Source: Saccharum officinarum (lineage: Eukaryota > Streptophyta > Magnoliopsida > Poales > Poaceae). Taken from it: DNA of 64,000 nucleotides. Shown piece after piece: positions 1 to 11,238 of this stretch; positions within the stretch are counted from its first letter, which is position 1; every line of letters starts with the position of its first letter. The position numbers and the translations under genes are program-made. The stretch is from assembly GCA_020631735.1 (NCBI GenBank), contig CM036188.1, positions 14,798,214 to 14,862,213 of the forward strand, read 5' to 3'. The notes beneath the pieces are model-generated. The model did not search any database. It saw nothing but the letters and a program-made list of their open reading frames with translations, and was not told where the DNA came from.

Positions 1-344
1 GAGAAGGATAGTCGACAAATTATTGAATAGTATGTTTTAATTAAAACCTTATTGTTTGTACAGTTATATAGTTCAGGGAAAAGGAAATGGTCTCACAGTT
101 ATATAGTAACCTCAATAATTTAGTCTGGTGTAATGTCCACAATTCCAAATCATGATATGCATTGGATAAGGGGAGAAGTGCAATATATCTCCGTCACAAA
201 ATAAGTTAGGCAGCACTGCAGAGTGTATGTGTGCTTTCCAACTAGTAAAAGAAGCTATGCAGTTAATTGTTTTTTTCATATTCATGGTTCATTTCCTATT
301 GTTTATTTCTCTAATTGTTGTACTGTTTTTTTGTTTCTGTCATG
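1..344 (+). repeat. 5' leader of PMD repeat module A (truncated by window edge)
   Basis: This AT-rich, non-coding stretch recurs before the PMD coding pieces at about 13,790-14,110 and 30,130-30,448. Shared landmarks are the TTAAAACCTTATT run, the ACAGTTATATAG box and the GGCAGCACTGCAGAGTGTATG block. It is therefore part of a repeated module and not unique intergenic DNA. No ORF with conserved coding content was seen. It probably holds the upstream region and a 5' intron of the PMD gene, since each copy ends in a pyrimidine-rich tract just before the coding piece. The true left edge lies outside the window. Confidence 0.6.
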
Positions 345-1159
345 TACCCACTGCTTGAGTTGTTCTAAGACCCCACTTGCTGACAGATGTGGATCAACAT
401 CCACAGTTTGGGCCCCTTGGGGCCTCGGGCTCACACTCCACATTAGACACTGGTGGGACGAGAGGTACGTTTCGTACATAAGGTGTGCTATTCATACGAC
501 CTGTCGGTTTTCTCAAGCTAGCCCAAGTTGTCAACGATGGCCTACCTAACATGGATTGGCCTCTTATCACCACTGCAATCGATAGATAGTGTCCTTAGAC
601 CCCACAGCTTCCACCAGCCCTATGGCGAGATGACTATCATGCTACAGGACATAACCCTTTTCTTCGGGGCTTCCTTTGGAGTGGGCGGTGGGTGTCAAGC
701 CCCAGACACTACTGACGCGGTGAGGTCCATGTAACTAACTTCGTAACTATTTGGTAATCAGCATGTTAGGTGCACCACTAAATAAATGGTTAGTACTTCC
801 ATGTCGTTGAAAATGCAGAAAATCACTAGAGTTTCGGCTTGTTGGAACACAACCAACTTCAACACCTGCCCACTAGGAGCCCCTGAAGAGGTAGTAGAGA
901 GGTATGCCAAAGTGTGGTTGTGGCATTTTATTAATGCTTTCCTGCTACCAGATGCCTCTGGCAAACCATTGGCTGGTCTATTCTACGGATCCTCAGCCAG
1001 CACTAGGACAACATTCGCCCCTACAGTTGGAGGTCTGCCATTCTTGCCTAGCACCATCGGTAGCTTTTTGAGACATGCTAGTGGACAGTGAGAAACTCTA
1101 GTCTTGGAGATTACCTCTACCTGCTGCAGATCTGGTGTTCATAGCGTTGGCCAATCGGC

Positions 1160-2900
1160 AAAAACAGCTCCACTCCACCAAAAAATTTCCCAAATGCTCT
1201 AGATCCACTAAATTCAGATTCACCAAAATGGTGGATCTAGGGCTAGATTCACCATTTTGATGGAGATCCTCAGGAGGTGCTTCACAAAAGGGTGTTTCGT
1301 ACCTCCTCATGGAATTGGGTGGAAATTACCCACCATTGCCACTAGTTACACACCCTCGCCTACTAGTACCGGTTCGTTCAATTCCTCTTCGTCTTCCCCA
1401 CTCGCTGGACGGAAAAAAGTGCATGCATGTTGTCTTCCATCGTGGCCAGGAGGTTGCGCCACTGACATTCTCCATCCGTTCTTCCTCACTAGCGAGACGG
1501 TCCTCCTTGACCTCCTCAACCACCTCCTTCTTACATAGCCATGGGGAAAAGTGGCTTTCGCGTCGACATTGGACTGCAGGCACCGGAGCTCCTCCTTCTT
1601 GCGTCACGGCCGGCGTCGAGCAGTGTCCGGCTGTCCTTGTGGATCCCCTGGACGTCGGCGCGACCAGGCACGTGGCCATCCAGGCAGTGGTGCGGCTGCC
1701 TAGGCCGCCCTTGCCAGCACCCAGCCCACCCTAGCTGGCGTCCGGGCCGCTGCATGCGGCGATCTCCATCCCGCCACGGCCGGCGCCCAGGCCACTTTTC
1801 CCGAGCAAGGAGGCCTTCAAGTTATATCAAACTAGTGTGTATCATTTTAAATCCATGTGTAGAAATGGTGCGATAGACACCTAAAGTAACGTCAATCCTA
1901 AAGAAATATGAGAATAGTTGGAACATGATGGAAGCTGCCAATCCAACTAGCTCTAGAGAAGGATGCCAAACCATGAACATAAGAGGAAGAAACTGAAAGA
2001 AGTCATACTTCTACGCAACAAATGCCAGGCAAGAAACATCATCTGATGTAAATTATTATGTTGACTGCCTCTACAATCCTCTATCTGACAGTAGTCATTG
2101 CAGGAACTGGATAACATATGCCGTGAGAGCAACTGGATTCTTCCAAGATATAGAGTACTTCCTTCAGTTACTTGTGGTATGTGGTTGATAATCACTGATT
2201 TTTGAAGTTCCTGCATGTCGTAGCATGGAGTCCTTGGACCATATAGGCATCAGAATAATGCAGTCAGATTTAGGTTCACAGCTTGCTCTTCGTGCATTAT
2301 TTTGGCTGTGAAAATAAAAATATGTCTATCTATCTATCTATCTATTTGAACCTACTAATTCCGGTTAGATGTTGTTTGCTGCATAAGCCACAACATTCTG
2401 CAGGTGTGCCAGGAGAGGTTCTTTGGCCTGTAAGCTATGGACTGTAGACAGTAGTTCTCGCCATGCCATTGTTGGGAGTCCAAACACTAAAGTCCAAACT
2501 CGAATGACCTTCTCCTCAAATGAAAGCATGTTAGACTGGTGCGGCTGCAGCTAAATATGGAAGACTAGTATTCATTTAATCTTTAGTTATTTTTGAGTAT
2601 GGACAATCAAATATTATTGAGTTGTTGTCATGGACATTGGTTAATTAATTATCTATCTTGTGTGTGAAGATATTACATTTTTGTTAAAAAAATACACTAT
2701 TTTTAATAAATATGAACAAAAGACGCATGGTAGATCCACAAATTAATACCTTAGTTTCGTGGATCTGGAGTTGATGTGTATCCAAACAGTTTCCTGGTAG
2801 ATACACGGTGGATCTCAGATCCATGATCGAGCTGATCAATGGTGAATCGCAGATCTAGATTTACTTTTTTTCCGGTGTTGAATCTCTACAAAGCAGGCCA
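1160..2900. mobile_element. TIR DNA element copy A (left end lost), inside PMD pseudogene
   Basis: This is the same element as the complete copy at 15,024-17,267. Here the left terminal repeat is deleted: the PMD sequence GGCCAATCGGC runs straight into the subterminal AAAACAGCTCC. The right terminus (AATCTCTACAAAGCAGGCC) is kept. The interior holds alternating ATTCACCAAAATGGTGG palindromes, a CpG-rich exon-like stretch starting with a good-context ATG at 1,541 (MGKSGFRVD), a stretch reading FPSKEAFKLYQTSVYHFKS, and an ELDNICRESNWILPRY-like stretch near 2,105-2,150. It sits between the PMD middle and 3' pieces. Confidence 0.6.
2325..2345. repeat. (TCTA)n microsatellite
   Basis: A short tetranucleotide tract at a fixed place inside the TIR element. 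Shorter versions occur at the same place in the copies near 6,012, 8,487 and 16,868. Confidence 0.85.
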
Positions 2901-3585
2901 TGTATTTCGAAACTAGGAAGACATAAAAAGTCGGCACTACATAAACTCCATTTTTGCAGCATTGGCCGCACCAAGACAATAAAGCCTTTACACCTGTATA
3001 TTTGGAAGGAGCTCAAGTTGGTTGGGGAAACCCAGACAGACACTACAGGTTGTACATCGATCTCCTAGATGTGATCATGGAGCACCAGGTCGGATCATCT
3101 CATGTGGCATCGACCTTTGTTCATTAAATGCAAATGAACTAACTTCTGAATGTATAGGTTGTGTGAAGGCATTCAGCACGGGATGTGTTGGAGGAATACG
3201 GCTTGAGTGACATGACCGAGTGTGACAACAGGCTCTGGAGGTGCTATGTGCCAGTGGTTTTCTTCCACATTGATGAGGCACACCTGGCATGTAGAGTGCA
3301 TATGCAATTTGGCAATCAGCAGCGATCATATCCTCCTATTGAGTTTTCAACTAGCCAAGCTTAGCATAAGTGTGTGAAATTACGTATTTGTTTGTTAAAA
3401 ACATCTTTGTTTGTTAAATTACAACACTTATGAATAAATGTCATTGTTTGGCACCATGTAGGTATGATCAGAGGAGGCTCTACGCTGAGACTCGAGGCGG
3501 CGGCAATCGGGGGAGGCTGATATACAAGTTTAGATCCATTCGCCTCCGGGTCCTGCTGCCCTCCGCGGCCTCCTCATACGCCATG

Positions 3586-3587
<2 letters not shown>

Positions 3588-3636
<49 letters not shown>

Positions 3637-3640
3637 AGAG
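3588..3640. repeat. (CA)n then (GA)n microsatellite, module A
   Basis: An uninterrupted CA run of about 45 bp is followed by a short GA run. The same CA tract, followed by the same CTTGG(G/A)-GCTGCTCACTTTC block, occurs in modules B, C and E. It is therefore ancestral to the module and not an independent microsatellite. Confidence 0.9.
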
Positions 3641-4433
3641 ATTACCTTGGAGTTGGCTGCTCACTTTCATTTTTTGCATGTTGTTTCCATTGATTATTGC
3701 TTCTGTGACCATATTCATGCTCTTGGATATCAAAAGCATCTTTATTGCATGCTTGCAGATTCCCTTTCAAATTTTTATTCAAACTGGCTCCTCATGATGA
3801 ATCTTTCCTCTAATAATATTAGGCTTCATAATTCTATTTCTTTTTTTCTTCATTGAAGCTTCCCTAAAGATCGTCTGCTTGTTTGCCTGCAACTTGTGTG
3901 GCATGGATCTCCACTTAAACCTTCTTCCGGAGTGGCAACTATCGGATTGCCGAGAGCAGCAAGGGCACAAACAATAATTTTTTCTGTCTCCTCTGAGATC
4001 GACCGGGTCTGGAACACGAATTGAAAAGGCAAGATGGTGAACACATAATATATTTTGTTAATGCAGATCATTTGAAACTTAATGATTCTATAAATATATC
4101 ATATAGAAGAGGAATTTCAAATTTTATCGGTATCAAAAGGGCACTCCAATTTTATTTTCTTTAGTCCTATTGTCTTCTAGACATATAACGAGTTTGAAGA
4201 ATTATCTTAGAGGCCACTGTCGGTGCATGTTGTTTGCTATATTTTCTTTTTTTTATATTTTCATATGAGACCAAAGATGCATTGCCTTTTATATTATTTT
4301 GTCTCATTCATTTTAAAAGAGTTCGAAGAAAATATTTCATTGTCTATAATTTCATTTTGAAATGAGACAGAAGATGCATTGTCATCTATATTCACTTCAG
4401 TCTATTTTAATTTTGGATCTCATTTTCTTCTAT
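3641..4433. repeat. Conserved non-assigned block between (CA)n and F-box pieces, module A
   Basis: This stretch is repeated at 10,156-11,160 and in part at 20,650-20,880 and 32,530-32,640. On the minus strand a short conserved reading frame (KIIVCALAALGN) occurs in modules A and B. It is too short and broken to assign. It may be a 3' exon or UTR of the neighbouring F-box-like gene or an independent gene remnant. The rest is AT-rich and shows nothing recognisable. Confidence 0.4.
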
Positions 4434-4505
4434 TCAACACTGCCCCTCTCCCACTCCCAGTCCCAGTCCCAATCCCACTCCTTCTCCCACCACTCTCATT
4501 CCCAC
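4434..4505. repeat. CCCAGT/CCCACT hexamer tract, module A
   Basis: A degenerate hexanucleotide repeat that would read as Gly-Leu/Gly-Val repeats on the minus strand. It is collapsed in module B (11,160-11,202) and expanded in module C (20,914-20,990). Confidence 0.75.
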
Positions 4506-5163
4506 CAGATGTGGTTTCTCCTCATGATGCCTGACACCGTCCTCCACCTCAGCAACGCCAGCATCGACGGTTGCCCAGTGGCCATCGCCAGGCTTGGCAC
4601 ACAGAATCATGGTGCTATGCATGCACTGCAAGAGTTACGAGACCACGACAAGCACCACGTTGGGAACAATAATGGGATCTCCCATTGGTGCATTCCTCCT
4701 GTCGATGATGCTCCCAGTAGTAGTGAGCTCTGGCTCCCTCCAGGCCTAGCGCCCCGGAGAAACCTGGGAAGACGGCCATAGCGGTGGTCAGGGGGATGAA
4801 GAGGCGCACCGTTTCGGTGCGCACACAATAGAAAAGAAAGAACCCCTTGGCGTCGGCGAGGAAATTGTCGTACTCCTCAAACGATAGCAGTTGGATCCAT
4901 AGCATGGCGCCTGTGTGCATGTTCACGATGCGGCAGTGACGCAGCGCTGCTGTGTCTGCAGGTGCCTCGTCCTTGTCATCCTCGTCCTCGTGAAGCATCA
5001 CCTAGGTCCTAGGGAAGAAACAAGGTTGCCAGGTTGGACGATTAGCAGTGGAGCTTCTCAGTGGCTTGCAGACCACTCTTAGGTGGATGTACTCCGTGGC
5101 ATAGATGGTGAGCAGCTTCTCACTGATCTCCCTGGCAGCATCTTGGACTAGATTCGCCCAACC
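4506..5163 (-). pseudogene. F-box/DUF295-like pseudogene, module A
   Basis: Read on the minus strand from 5,161, the sequence gives an F-box-like start (WANLVQD, then EKLL, then TEYIHLRVVCK). This is followed by NMHTGAMLWIQL and VRLFIPLTTAMAVFP segments. That order resembles the grass DUF295/KIB-type F-box family, in which a short F-box precedes a beta-propeller-like region with a conserved LLNPLTG-type motif. A TAG replaces a tryptophan codon that the module C copy keeps (FFPKKWEML against FFPRT stop). The start codon seen in module C is also lost, so this copy is dead. The 3' part runs toward the hexamer tract. Family assignment is by motif reading only. Confidence 0.5.
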
Positions 5164-5241
5164 CTCTCCTCCGCATCATGTAGAAAGAGAAATTCATCAC
5201 GTAAAATTGAGAGAAATGGAGTGATGCGTAAAGTATTGAGG
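5164..5241. other. Junction between modules A and B
   Basis: The upstream leader of the F-box-like gene (AGAAATTCATCACGTAAAAT) is homologous to 11,890-11,930 and 21,685-21,720. It breaks off at about 5,240 into the interior of a TIR element copy. The junction implies deletion or recombination between modules. Confidence 0.5.
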
Positions 5242-6609
5242 CGTTCGCGTCGACTTTGGATTCCAGGCACCGGAGCTCCTCCTTCCTGCGTCACGGCCGG
5301 CGTCGAGCAGTCTCCTACCGTCCTCGCTGACCCCCTGGATGGCGGCGCGACCGGGCACGTGGCTACCCAAGCCAGCAGCACGGCTGCCCAGGCTGCCCAG
5401 GCCAGCGCCCAGCCCACCCTAGCTGGCGCCCAGGTCGCTGCATGCGACCGACCTCCATCACGCCATGGCGGGCACCCAAGCCTCCTTCCCCTCGAAGGAG
5501 GCCGTCAAGTTATATCAAACTAGTGTGTATCACTTTAAATCCATGTGTAGAAACGGTGTGATAGACACCTAAAGTAACGTCAATCCTAAAGAAATATGAG
5601 AATAGTGGGAACATGATGGAAGTTGCTAATCCAATTAGCTCTGGAGAAGGATGCCAAACCATGAACATAAAGAGGAAGAAACTGAAAGAAGGCATACTTC
5701 TACGTAACAAATGCCAGTCAAGAAACATCATCTGATGTAAATTATTATCTTGACTGCCTCTACAATCCTCTATCTGACAGTAATCATTGCAGGAACTGGA
5801 TGACATATGCTGTGAGAGCATCTGGATTCTTACAAGATACATAGTTCTTCCTTCAGTTACCTATGGTATGTGGTTGATAATCACTGATTTTTGAAGTTCC
5901 TGAATCTTGTAGCATGGAGTCCTTGGAGCATATAGACATCAGAATAATACAGTCACATTTAGGCTTCACAGTCTACTTTTGTGGATTAGTTGGTTGTTTA
6001 AACAAAAATATGTCTATCTATCTGTCTGTCTATTTGAATCAACTAATTCTGGTTAGACGGTGTTTGCTGCACAAGCCACATCTTCCTGCCAGGAGAGCTT
6101 CTTTGGTCTTTAAGCTATGTACTGTAGACAGTAGTGGTCACCCTGCCTTTGTTGGGAGTCCAATATCCAAACTTGAATGACCTTCTCCTCAAATGAAAGC
6201 ATGTTAGATAGGTGTTGCTGCAGGTGAATATGGAAGACTAGTCTTCATTTAATCTTTAGTTATTTTCTAAGTATGGAAAATTGCAATATTATTGAGATGT
6301 TGTCATGGACATTGGTTAATTAATTATCTCTCTTGTGTGTCAAGATATTGAATTTTTTTTATAAAAAATACACTATTGTGCTAATAAATACGAACAAAAG
6401 ATGCATGGTACATGTATCATATTACAACCCATGGGCAAAACAGGTCATTCCCACAAAAACCTCAATTTCGTTGACCTGGAGTTACTGTGTAGCCAAATAG
6501 TTCCCTGGTAGATCCATGGTGTATCTTAGATTCACTGTCGAGCTGATCAATGGTGAATTTCAGATCTAGATTGACTTTTTCCGGTGTCGAATCTCTACCA
6601 AACAGGCTC
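5242..6609. mobile_element. TIR DNA element copy B (left part missing)
   Basis: Homologous to 1,556-2,900 and 15,480-17,267. It starts inside the CpG-rich exon-like stretch and ends in the right terminus (AATCTCTACCAAACAGGCTC). The FPSKEAVKLYQ stretch and the ELDDICCESIWILTRY-like stretch are present but frameshifted. About 290 bp of left-end sequence present in other copies is missing. Confidence 0.6.
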
Positions 6610-7037
6610 TATATGAAAACTAGCAAGACATAAAAAATGGGTGCTACATAAACTCCTTTTTTGCAGCATTAATTTCATTAGGATCTATTTTATTGACAGG
6701 ATTTATCACTACTTTAGCTACTTTAGCGGCTTGGCCGGTTACTCGGAATTCACAATTATTCTATTTCCCGATGCTAGCAATATTGGCCGCACCAAGACAC
6801 TAAGCCCTTTATGACTATATATTTGGAAGGACATCAAGTCGGTTGTGGAAACCCGAACAGGCGCTATAGGTTGTACAGCGATCTCCTAGATGTGATCATG
6901 CAGCACCAAGTCGGATCATCTCATGTGGCATCAACTTTTGTTCATTAAATACTGAACTAACTTCTGAATATATTGGTTGTGTGGGGGCATTCAGCATGGG
7001 ATGTGTTGGAGGAATACGGATTGAGTGACATGACCTA
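6610..7037 (+). pseudogene. PMD pseudogene fragment, module B, 3' piece
   Basis: Homologous to the 3' PMD pieces at 2,903-3,350 and 17,268-17,720. It includes the RYRLYSDLLDVIMQHQV segment. It ends abruptly at about 7,038, where it joins a PMD middle piece that should lie upstream of it. A plastid DNA insert splits it at 6,669-6,783. Confidence 0.6.
6669..6783 (+). other. ndhD fragment: Nuclear plastid DNA insert (NUPT) from ndhD
   Basis: About 115 bp here is absent from the homologous PMD sequences at about 2,968 and 17,327, which read GCAGCATTGGCCGC without interruption. Translated in one frame it reads [19 protein letters not shown] followed by [13 protein letters not shown]. This is the well-known transmembrane stretch of NdhD, a subunit of the plastid NADH dehydrogenase-like complex. 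The frame has no stop, but the piece is far too short to function. The match is from memory of the protein family. The empty site in the paralogous copies gives the insertion limits to within a few bases. Confidence 0.85.
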
Positions 7038-7328
7038 GAGTGTGGCTGTGGCATTTTGTTAATGCTTTCCTGCTACCAGACACCTCTGGCAACACCATTG
7101 GCTGGTCTATTCTACCGATCCTTAGCCAGCACTGGGACAACATTCGCCCCCACAGTTGGAGGTCTGCCATTCTTGCCTGGCTCCATCGGCAGCTTCGTGA
7201 GACATGCTAGTGGACTGCGAGGAACTCCAGTCTTGGAGGTTACATCTACCTGCTGCAGATCTAGTGTTGGGAGTGTTGGCCGATTGGCAGGTCGGCCCTT
7301 GGGGAACTACTAGTACTTATACTTGTAT
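7038..7328 (+). pseudogene. PMD pseudogene fragment, module B, middle piece
   Basis: Homologous to 905-1,159 and 14,750-15,023. Spliced across frames it reads WLWHFVNAFLLPD, TIGWSILPILSQHWDNI, LAWLHRQLRETC and LLQIXCWECWPIGRP. These correspond to the second half of the PMD core. It lies downstream of the 3' piece, so the gene order is permuted. Non-functional. Confidence 0.65.
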
Positions 7329-9012
7329 TGGCCTATTTGGTAGAGATTCACTAGCTCCAGATTCCCCAAAAATTGCTCCACTCCACCAAAAATTTCCCAA
7401 ACACTCTACATCCACTAAATTCAGATTCACCAAAGTGGTGGATCTGGGGCCAGATTCGCCATTTTGGTGGAAGATTCACCATTTTGGTGGAACCCCTCAA
7501 GGGGTGCTCCATAAAAGGGTGTTTCATACCTCCTCGTGGAATCCGGTGGAAATTACCCAATTACACAGTCTCATCTTTAAGTATCATTTCATTCCCATTC
7601 CTCTTCGTCTTTGCCACTCGCTAGATGGGAAAAAATGCACACATGTTGTCTTTTTTCATGGCCAAGAGGTCGCGCCGCCCACCTTCTTTGTCTGTTCTTC
7701 CTCTCCGATGAGCCTCCCATTGCCAGATCTCGTAGATCCAGTCCTCCTCAACCTGCTCCACCCCCTCCTTCTTACATAGGCATCGGGAAAAGTGCTTTCG
7801 CAACAACTTTGGACTGCAACCACCGGAGCTTCCCCTCCGTGCATCACGGCCAGCATCGATCCATCTTTGGTCGTCCTGATGGACCCCCTAGATGGGGGCG
7901 TGGCCGGGCACGCGGCCAACCACGCTGGCGGCATGGCTCCCATCCCGCCGTAGCTGGCACCCAGGCCACTGCGGCCGGCCTACATCACGCCACGGCGAGC
8001 GCCCAGGCCACCTTCCTCGACCAGCAGGCCTTCAAGTTATATCAAACCAATGCGTATTATTTTCAATTCATGTGTAGAAACGGTGACGACACCTAAAGTA
8101 ACGTCAATCTTAAAGAAATATGAGAATAGTTGGAACATGATGGAAGTTGCCAATCCAATTAGCTCTGGAGAAGGATGCCAAACCATGAACATAAATAGGA
8201 AGAATATGAAAGAAGCCATACTTCTACGCAACAAATGCCAGGCAAGAAATATCTTCTGATGTAAATTATTGTCGTGACTACCTCTATAATCCTCTATCTG
8301 ACAGTAGTCATTGCTGGAACTGGATCACATATGCCATGAGAGCATCTGGATTCTTCCAAGATATAGAGTTCTTTCTTCAGTTACCTGTGGTATGTTGCAG
8401 GAACTGGATGACATAATGCAGTCAGATCTAGGCTTCACAGTCTGCTCTTTGTGCATTATTTGTTTGTGAAAACAAAAATATGTATATCTATCTATTTGAA
8501 CCTACTAATTCTGGTTAGATGGTGTTTGCTGCACAAGCCACAACTTTCTTCCAGGAGAGGTTCTTTGGTCTCTAGGCTATGGACTGTAGACAGTAGTTGT
8601 CACCCAGCCATTGTTGGGAGTCCAAACTCGAATGACCTTCTCCTCAAATGAAAGCATGTTAGACAGGTGTGGCCGCAACTGAATATGGAAGACTATTTGT
8701 TATTTAATCTTTAGTTATTTTTAAGTATGGACAATCACAATATTGTTGAGCTGTTGTCATGGACATTGGTTAATTAATTATCTATCTTGTGCGTCAAGAT
8801 ATAGTGTTTTTTCAAAAAATACACTATTGTGTTAATAATTATGAACAAAAGACGTATGGTACATGTATCATATTACAACCCTAGGGAAAAACAGGTCATT
8901 CTCACAAAAACCTCTGTTTCGTGGACCTAGAGTTACTATGTAGCCAAATCGTTCCTTGGTAGATCCACAGATCCACGGTTGAGCTGATCCATGGTGAATC
9001 CCAGATCAAGAT
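7329..9012. mobile_element. TIR DNA element copy C (right end missing)
   Basis: The left terminus GGCCTATTTGGTAGAGATTCACTAG is kept at the same PMD site as the complete copy at 15,024. Inside are the ATTCACCATTTTGGTGG palindromes, the exon-like CpG-rich stretch (7,640-8,030) and a 60-codon reading frame at 8,050-8,259 (PKVTSILKKYENSWNMMEV and following). Related stretches occur in the other copies. The right end is lost: at about 9,013 the sequence switches to RING-module sequence (GATTTTGCCCCCTTGCTGC). Confidence 0.6.
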
Positions 9013-9329
9013 TTTGCCCCCTTGCTGCTTGTAGATGGTGTTTGCTGCACAAGCCACAACAAGTGTACAGTTTACTCATTATTTCATAACTTTTTAAAAA
9101 TTGCAGCAGTACAAGACTTCCTAACATCTATGCAGCACCGGAGGGTTTCATAGCAGCGCAACATGTCATCACCTCAGCTGTGTCCTAGCTTGACTATGAA
9201 CCTCCCAGTCAAACCTTGTCCACCTATTGACCAAAAGAATATAATATTTTAAAAAAAAATATTAGGTTTACTACTTCATGACTAGAATATAAAGAGATTC
9301 CGATAGAACATGGTTAGTAGTGTAAGAAG
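9013..9329. other. Non-coding junction and spacer upstream of RING copy 1
   Basis: It starts with a 20 bp piece like the RING gene interior, then a second short copy of TIR-element sequence (GGTGTTTGCTGCACAAGCCACAAC). The rest is AT-rich spacer. No gene was recognised. Confidence 0.4.
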
Positions 9330-9857
9330 TTAGTAGTGTAGGATTGGGAGGCATCTCACTACACCCTGGTTTTGTATCAACAGCAGTCTTGTGTCTGCCA
9401 TTTGTAGTTGTTGCCTCAGGCTCTCCCTTTTGTTTGCTCGTGGCCTGGGTGGCAAGTCAGGGTTGGTGCTGGAATCCCCTTCTTCAACACCTCTTCCATA
9501 TATCGGAGTGACATTCGCTTTCAGCACCTCGCCCTTGCAGGCAGGGCAGTCAGAGAAGGGTGACTGTGCATGGAGCCACTAGAGCAAGCATGGCCAACAG
9601 AAGAGGTGGCCACAAGGTGTAACCACAGGCTGTTCAGCTTGATCAATACAGATATTACACTCAAAGCTGGAGTTGCAGTCACACGAGCCATCCTTCTTAG
9701 CAGAACAGCCTCGACACACCTTGTTGTCATTGCCATTTGGATTTTGCCCCCTCGCTGCTTGTTCAAAAGAGCTATGAGTGTGTTGGATTGCCCGGATCAC
9801 ACTATCCGCATCTGTCCTAGCTGCCCCTTGTCTGTGGTTTGCTGATCCTAGCATCAC
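9330..9857 (-). pseudogene. RING-HC finger (RMA-like E3 ubiquitin ligase) pseudogene, module B
   Basis: A single minus-strand frame from 9,857 to 9,330 encodes an N-terminal linker rich in Asn, Gln and Lys, then a C3HC4-type RING. It reads [25 protein letters not shown] and then SDCPACKGEV, so all zinc ligands are visible. It closes with a TPIYGRG motif typical of the RMA group of plant E3 ligases. A TAG stop lies between CWPCLL and WLHAQSP, where copy 2 has CAG (Gln). One C-to-T change therefore truncates the protein inside the RING. RMA proteins normally have a C-terminal membrane anchor, and none is visible here. Confidence 0.75.
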
Positions 9858-10118
9858 ATTGTTGTGCTGCTAGCTAATGTGTATCGCCCTCAGAAAGGGG
9901 AGCTCAAGAGCTCCTGCTTCAATTGCAGTTGCAGTAGCCCCTTGAGTGGACTGCCCAAGTGGTAACCATTTCCATTCCAGCAGCAGCTACCCGATTAGGG
10001 TGAACAGACCTTGCTACCAGAAGATCATCCCCTTCCAACCCAGTGTCAAGTTCCTAGAACACACACATATTTGTAATAGATGTAATGCAAATCCCTAGAA
10101 CAACACTAAAAGGACATT

Positions 10119-10121
<3 letters not shown>
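9858..10121. other. Upstream part of RING copy 1, non-coding or decayed
   Basis: Only loosely similar to 20,120-20,570 in module C. It holds no convincing coding content and leads into the (CA)n tract. Confidence 0.35.

Positions 10122-10155
<34 letters not shown>
10122..10155. repeat. (CA)n microsatellite, module B
   Basis: A CA run of about 34 bp at the module-specific position, flanked by GGACATTCAAA on the left and CTTGGGCATGGTTGCTCACTTTC on the right. Confidence 0.9.
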
Positions 10156-10157
<2 letters not shown>

Positions 10158-11159
10158 TGGGCATGGTTGCTCACTTTCATTTTTTGCACGTTGTTTCCAT
10201 TGATTACTGCTCCAGTGACCTTATTCATGCTCTTGGAGATTCCCTTTCTAATTTTTATTCGAACTGGCTCCTCATGATGAATCTTTCCTCTAATAATATT
10301 GGGCTTCATAATTGTATTTCCTTTTGTTCATTGAAGCTTCCCTAAAGATCGTCTCCTTGCTTGCCTGCAGCTTGTGTGGCATCAATCTCCCTTTAAACCT
10401 GCTTCCGGAGTGTCAACTCTCAGATTGCCAAGAGCAGCAAGGGCGCAAACAATAATTTTTCTATCTCCTCTGAGATCAACCGGGTCTGGAACATGAATGG
10501 AAAAAAGGCTTGACGGCATCGTAACGTACTGTGGGGGTAAATGAAGTAGGGACGACGGCAGCAGTAACATAATCATCTTGTTACCTCATTTATATGATTA
10601 GATGATGTGTGTTGTAGGGAATCCTTCTGTCAGTTTGGGGCACGCAATAAACCAAACTGGATGGACTCAACACTGCAAACACTGAAAGAAGTTAGATAGA
10701 TGGTAAACACATAAAATATTTTATAAATGGAAAGCATTTCAATCTTAAAGATTGTATAAATATATCATATGGAAGTGCTATTTTAAATTTTATCGGTATC
10801 GAAAGGGCTCTCACATTGTACTTTCTTCAGTCTCATTGTCTGCTAAACATATAATGAGTTTGAAGAATTGTCTTACAGCCAACTGTCGGACCATGTTGTT
10901 TTCTATATTTTCTTTTATTCACTTTCATATGAAACCAAAGACGCACTGTCTTTTTTCATTTTCATATGAAACCAAAGACACACTGTCTTCTATATTTTAT
11001 TCGGTCTCTTTCATTTCAGTCTCAATGTCCCTAATTAGTTCGGGGAAAATATTTCATTGTCTCTAATTTTATTTTTCAAATGAGACCGAAGATGCATTGT
11101 CATCTATATTTGCTTCAGTCTATTTAATTTTTGCTCTCATTGTCTCCTATCCAACACTG
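10156..11159. repeat. Conserved non-assigned block, module B
   Basis: Homologous to 3,641-4,430. It contains the minus-strand KIIVCALAALGN reading piece (10,400-10,460) and then AT-rich DNA. A short internal direct repeat (TTTCATATGAAACCAAAGAC, twice) lies at about 10,922-10,983. No gene was recognised. Confidence 0.4.
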
Positions 11160-11202
11160 CCCCTCTCTCACTCCCGGTCCCAGTCCCACTCCCACTCTCA
11201 GG
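11160..11202. repeat. Short CCCACT/CCCAGT tract, module B
   Basis: The contracted version of the hexamer tract of modules A and C. Confidence 0.7.
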
Positions 11203-11238
11203 TAGATGTACTCAGTCACATCGATGGTGAGTGTTTTC

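Larger units (their letters stand above)
345..3492 (+). pseudogene. PMD (MAIN-like plant mobile domain) pseudogene, module A
   Basis: Pieces of a plant mobile domain are spread over several frames. The 5' piece (345-735) has a WDERYVSYI box and a PYGEMTIMLQD box that match the domain's diagnostic GEMTxTLQD motif. The middle piece (about 860-1,159) reads as WLWHF, FLLPD and LAWL-type segments. The 3' piece (2,903-3,350) has a YIDLLDVIMEHQV segment followed by an RLWRCYVPV-like block and a VHMQFGNQQRSYPP block. PMD proteins are plant-specific, related to MAIN/MAIL1, and are often carried by MULE or Ty3 elements. The gene is broken by frameshifts, stop codons and a TIR element at 1,160-2,900. 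A last exon starts near 3,462 (YDQRRLYAE). Non-functional. The family call is firm, but exact exon edges are inferred. Confidence 0.7.

Noticed and set aside
4362..4781. Plus-strand 139-codon ORF over the F-box-like region
   Set aside because: It is Ser/His/Gln-rich from the hexamer tract and lies antisense to the F-box-like motifs. No independent support.
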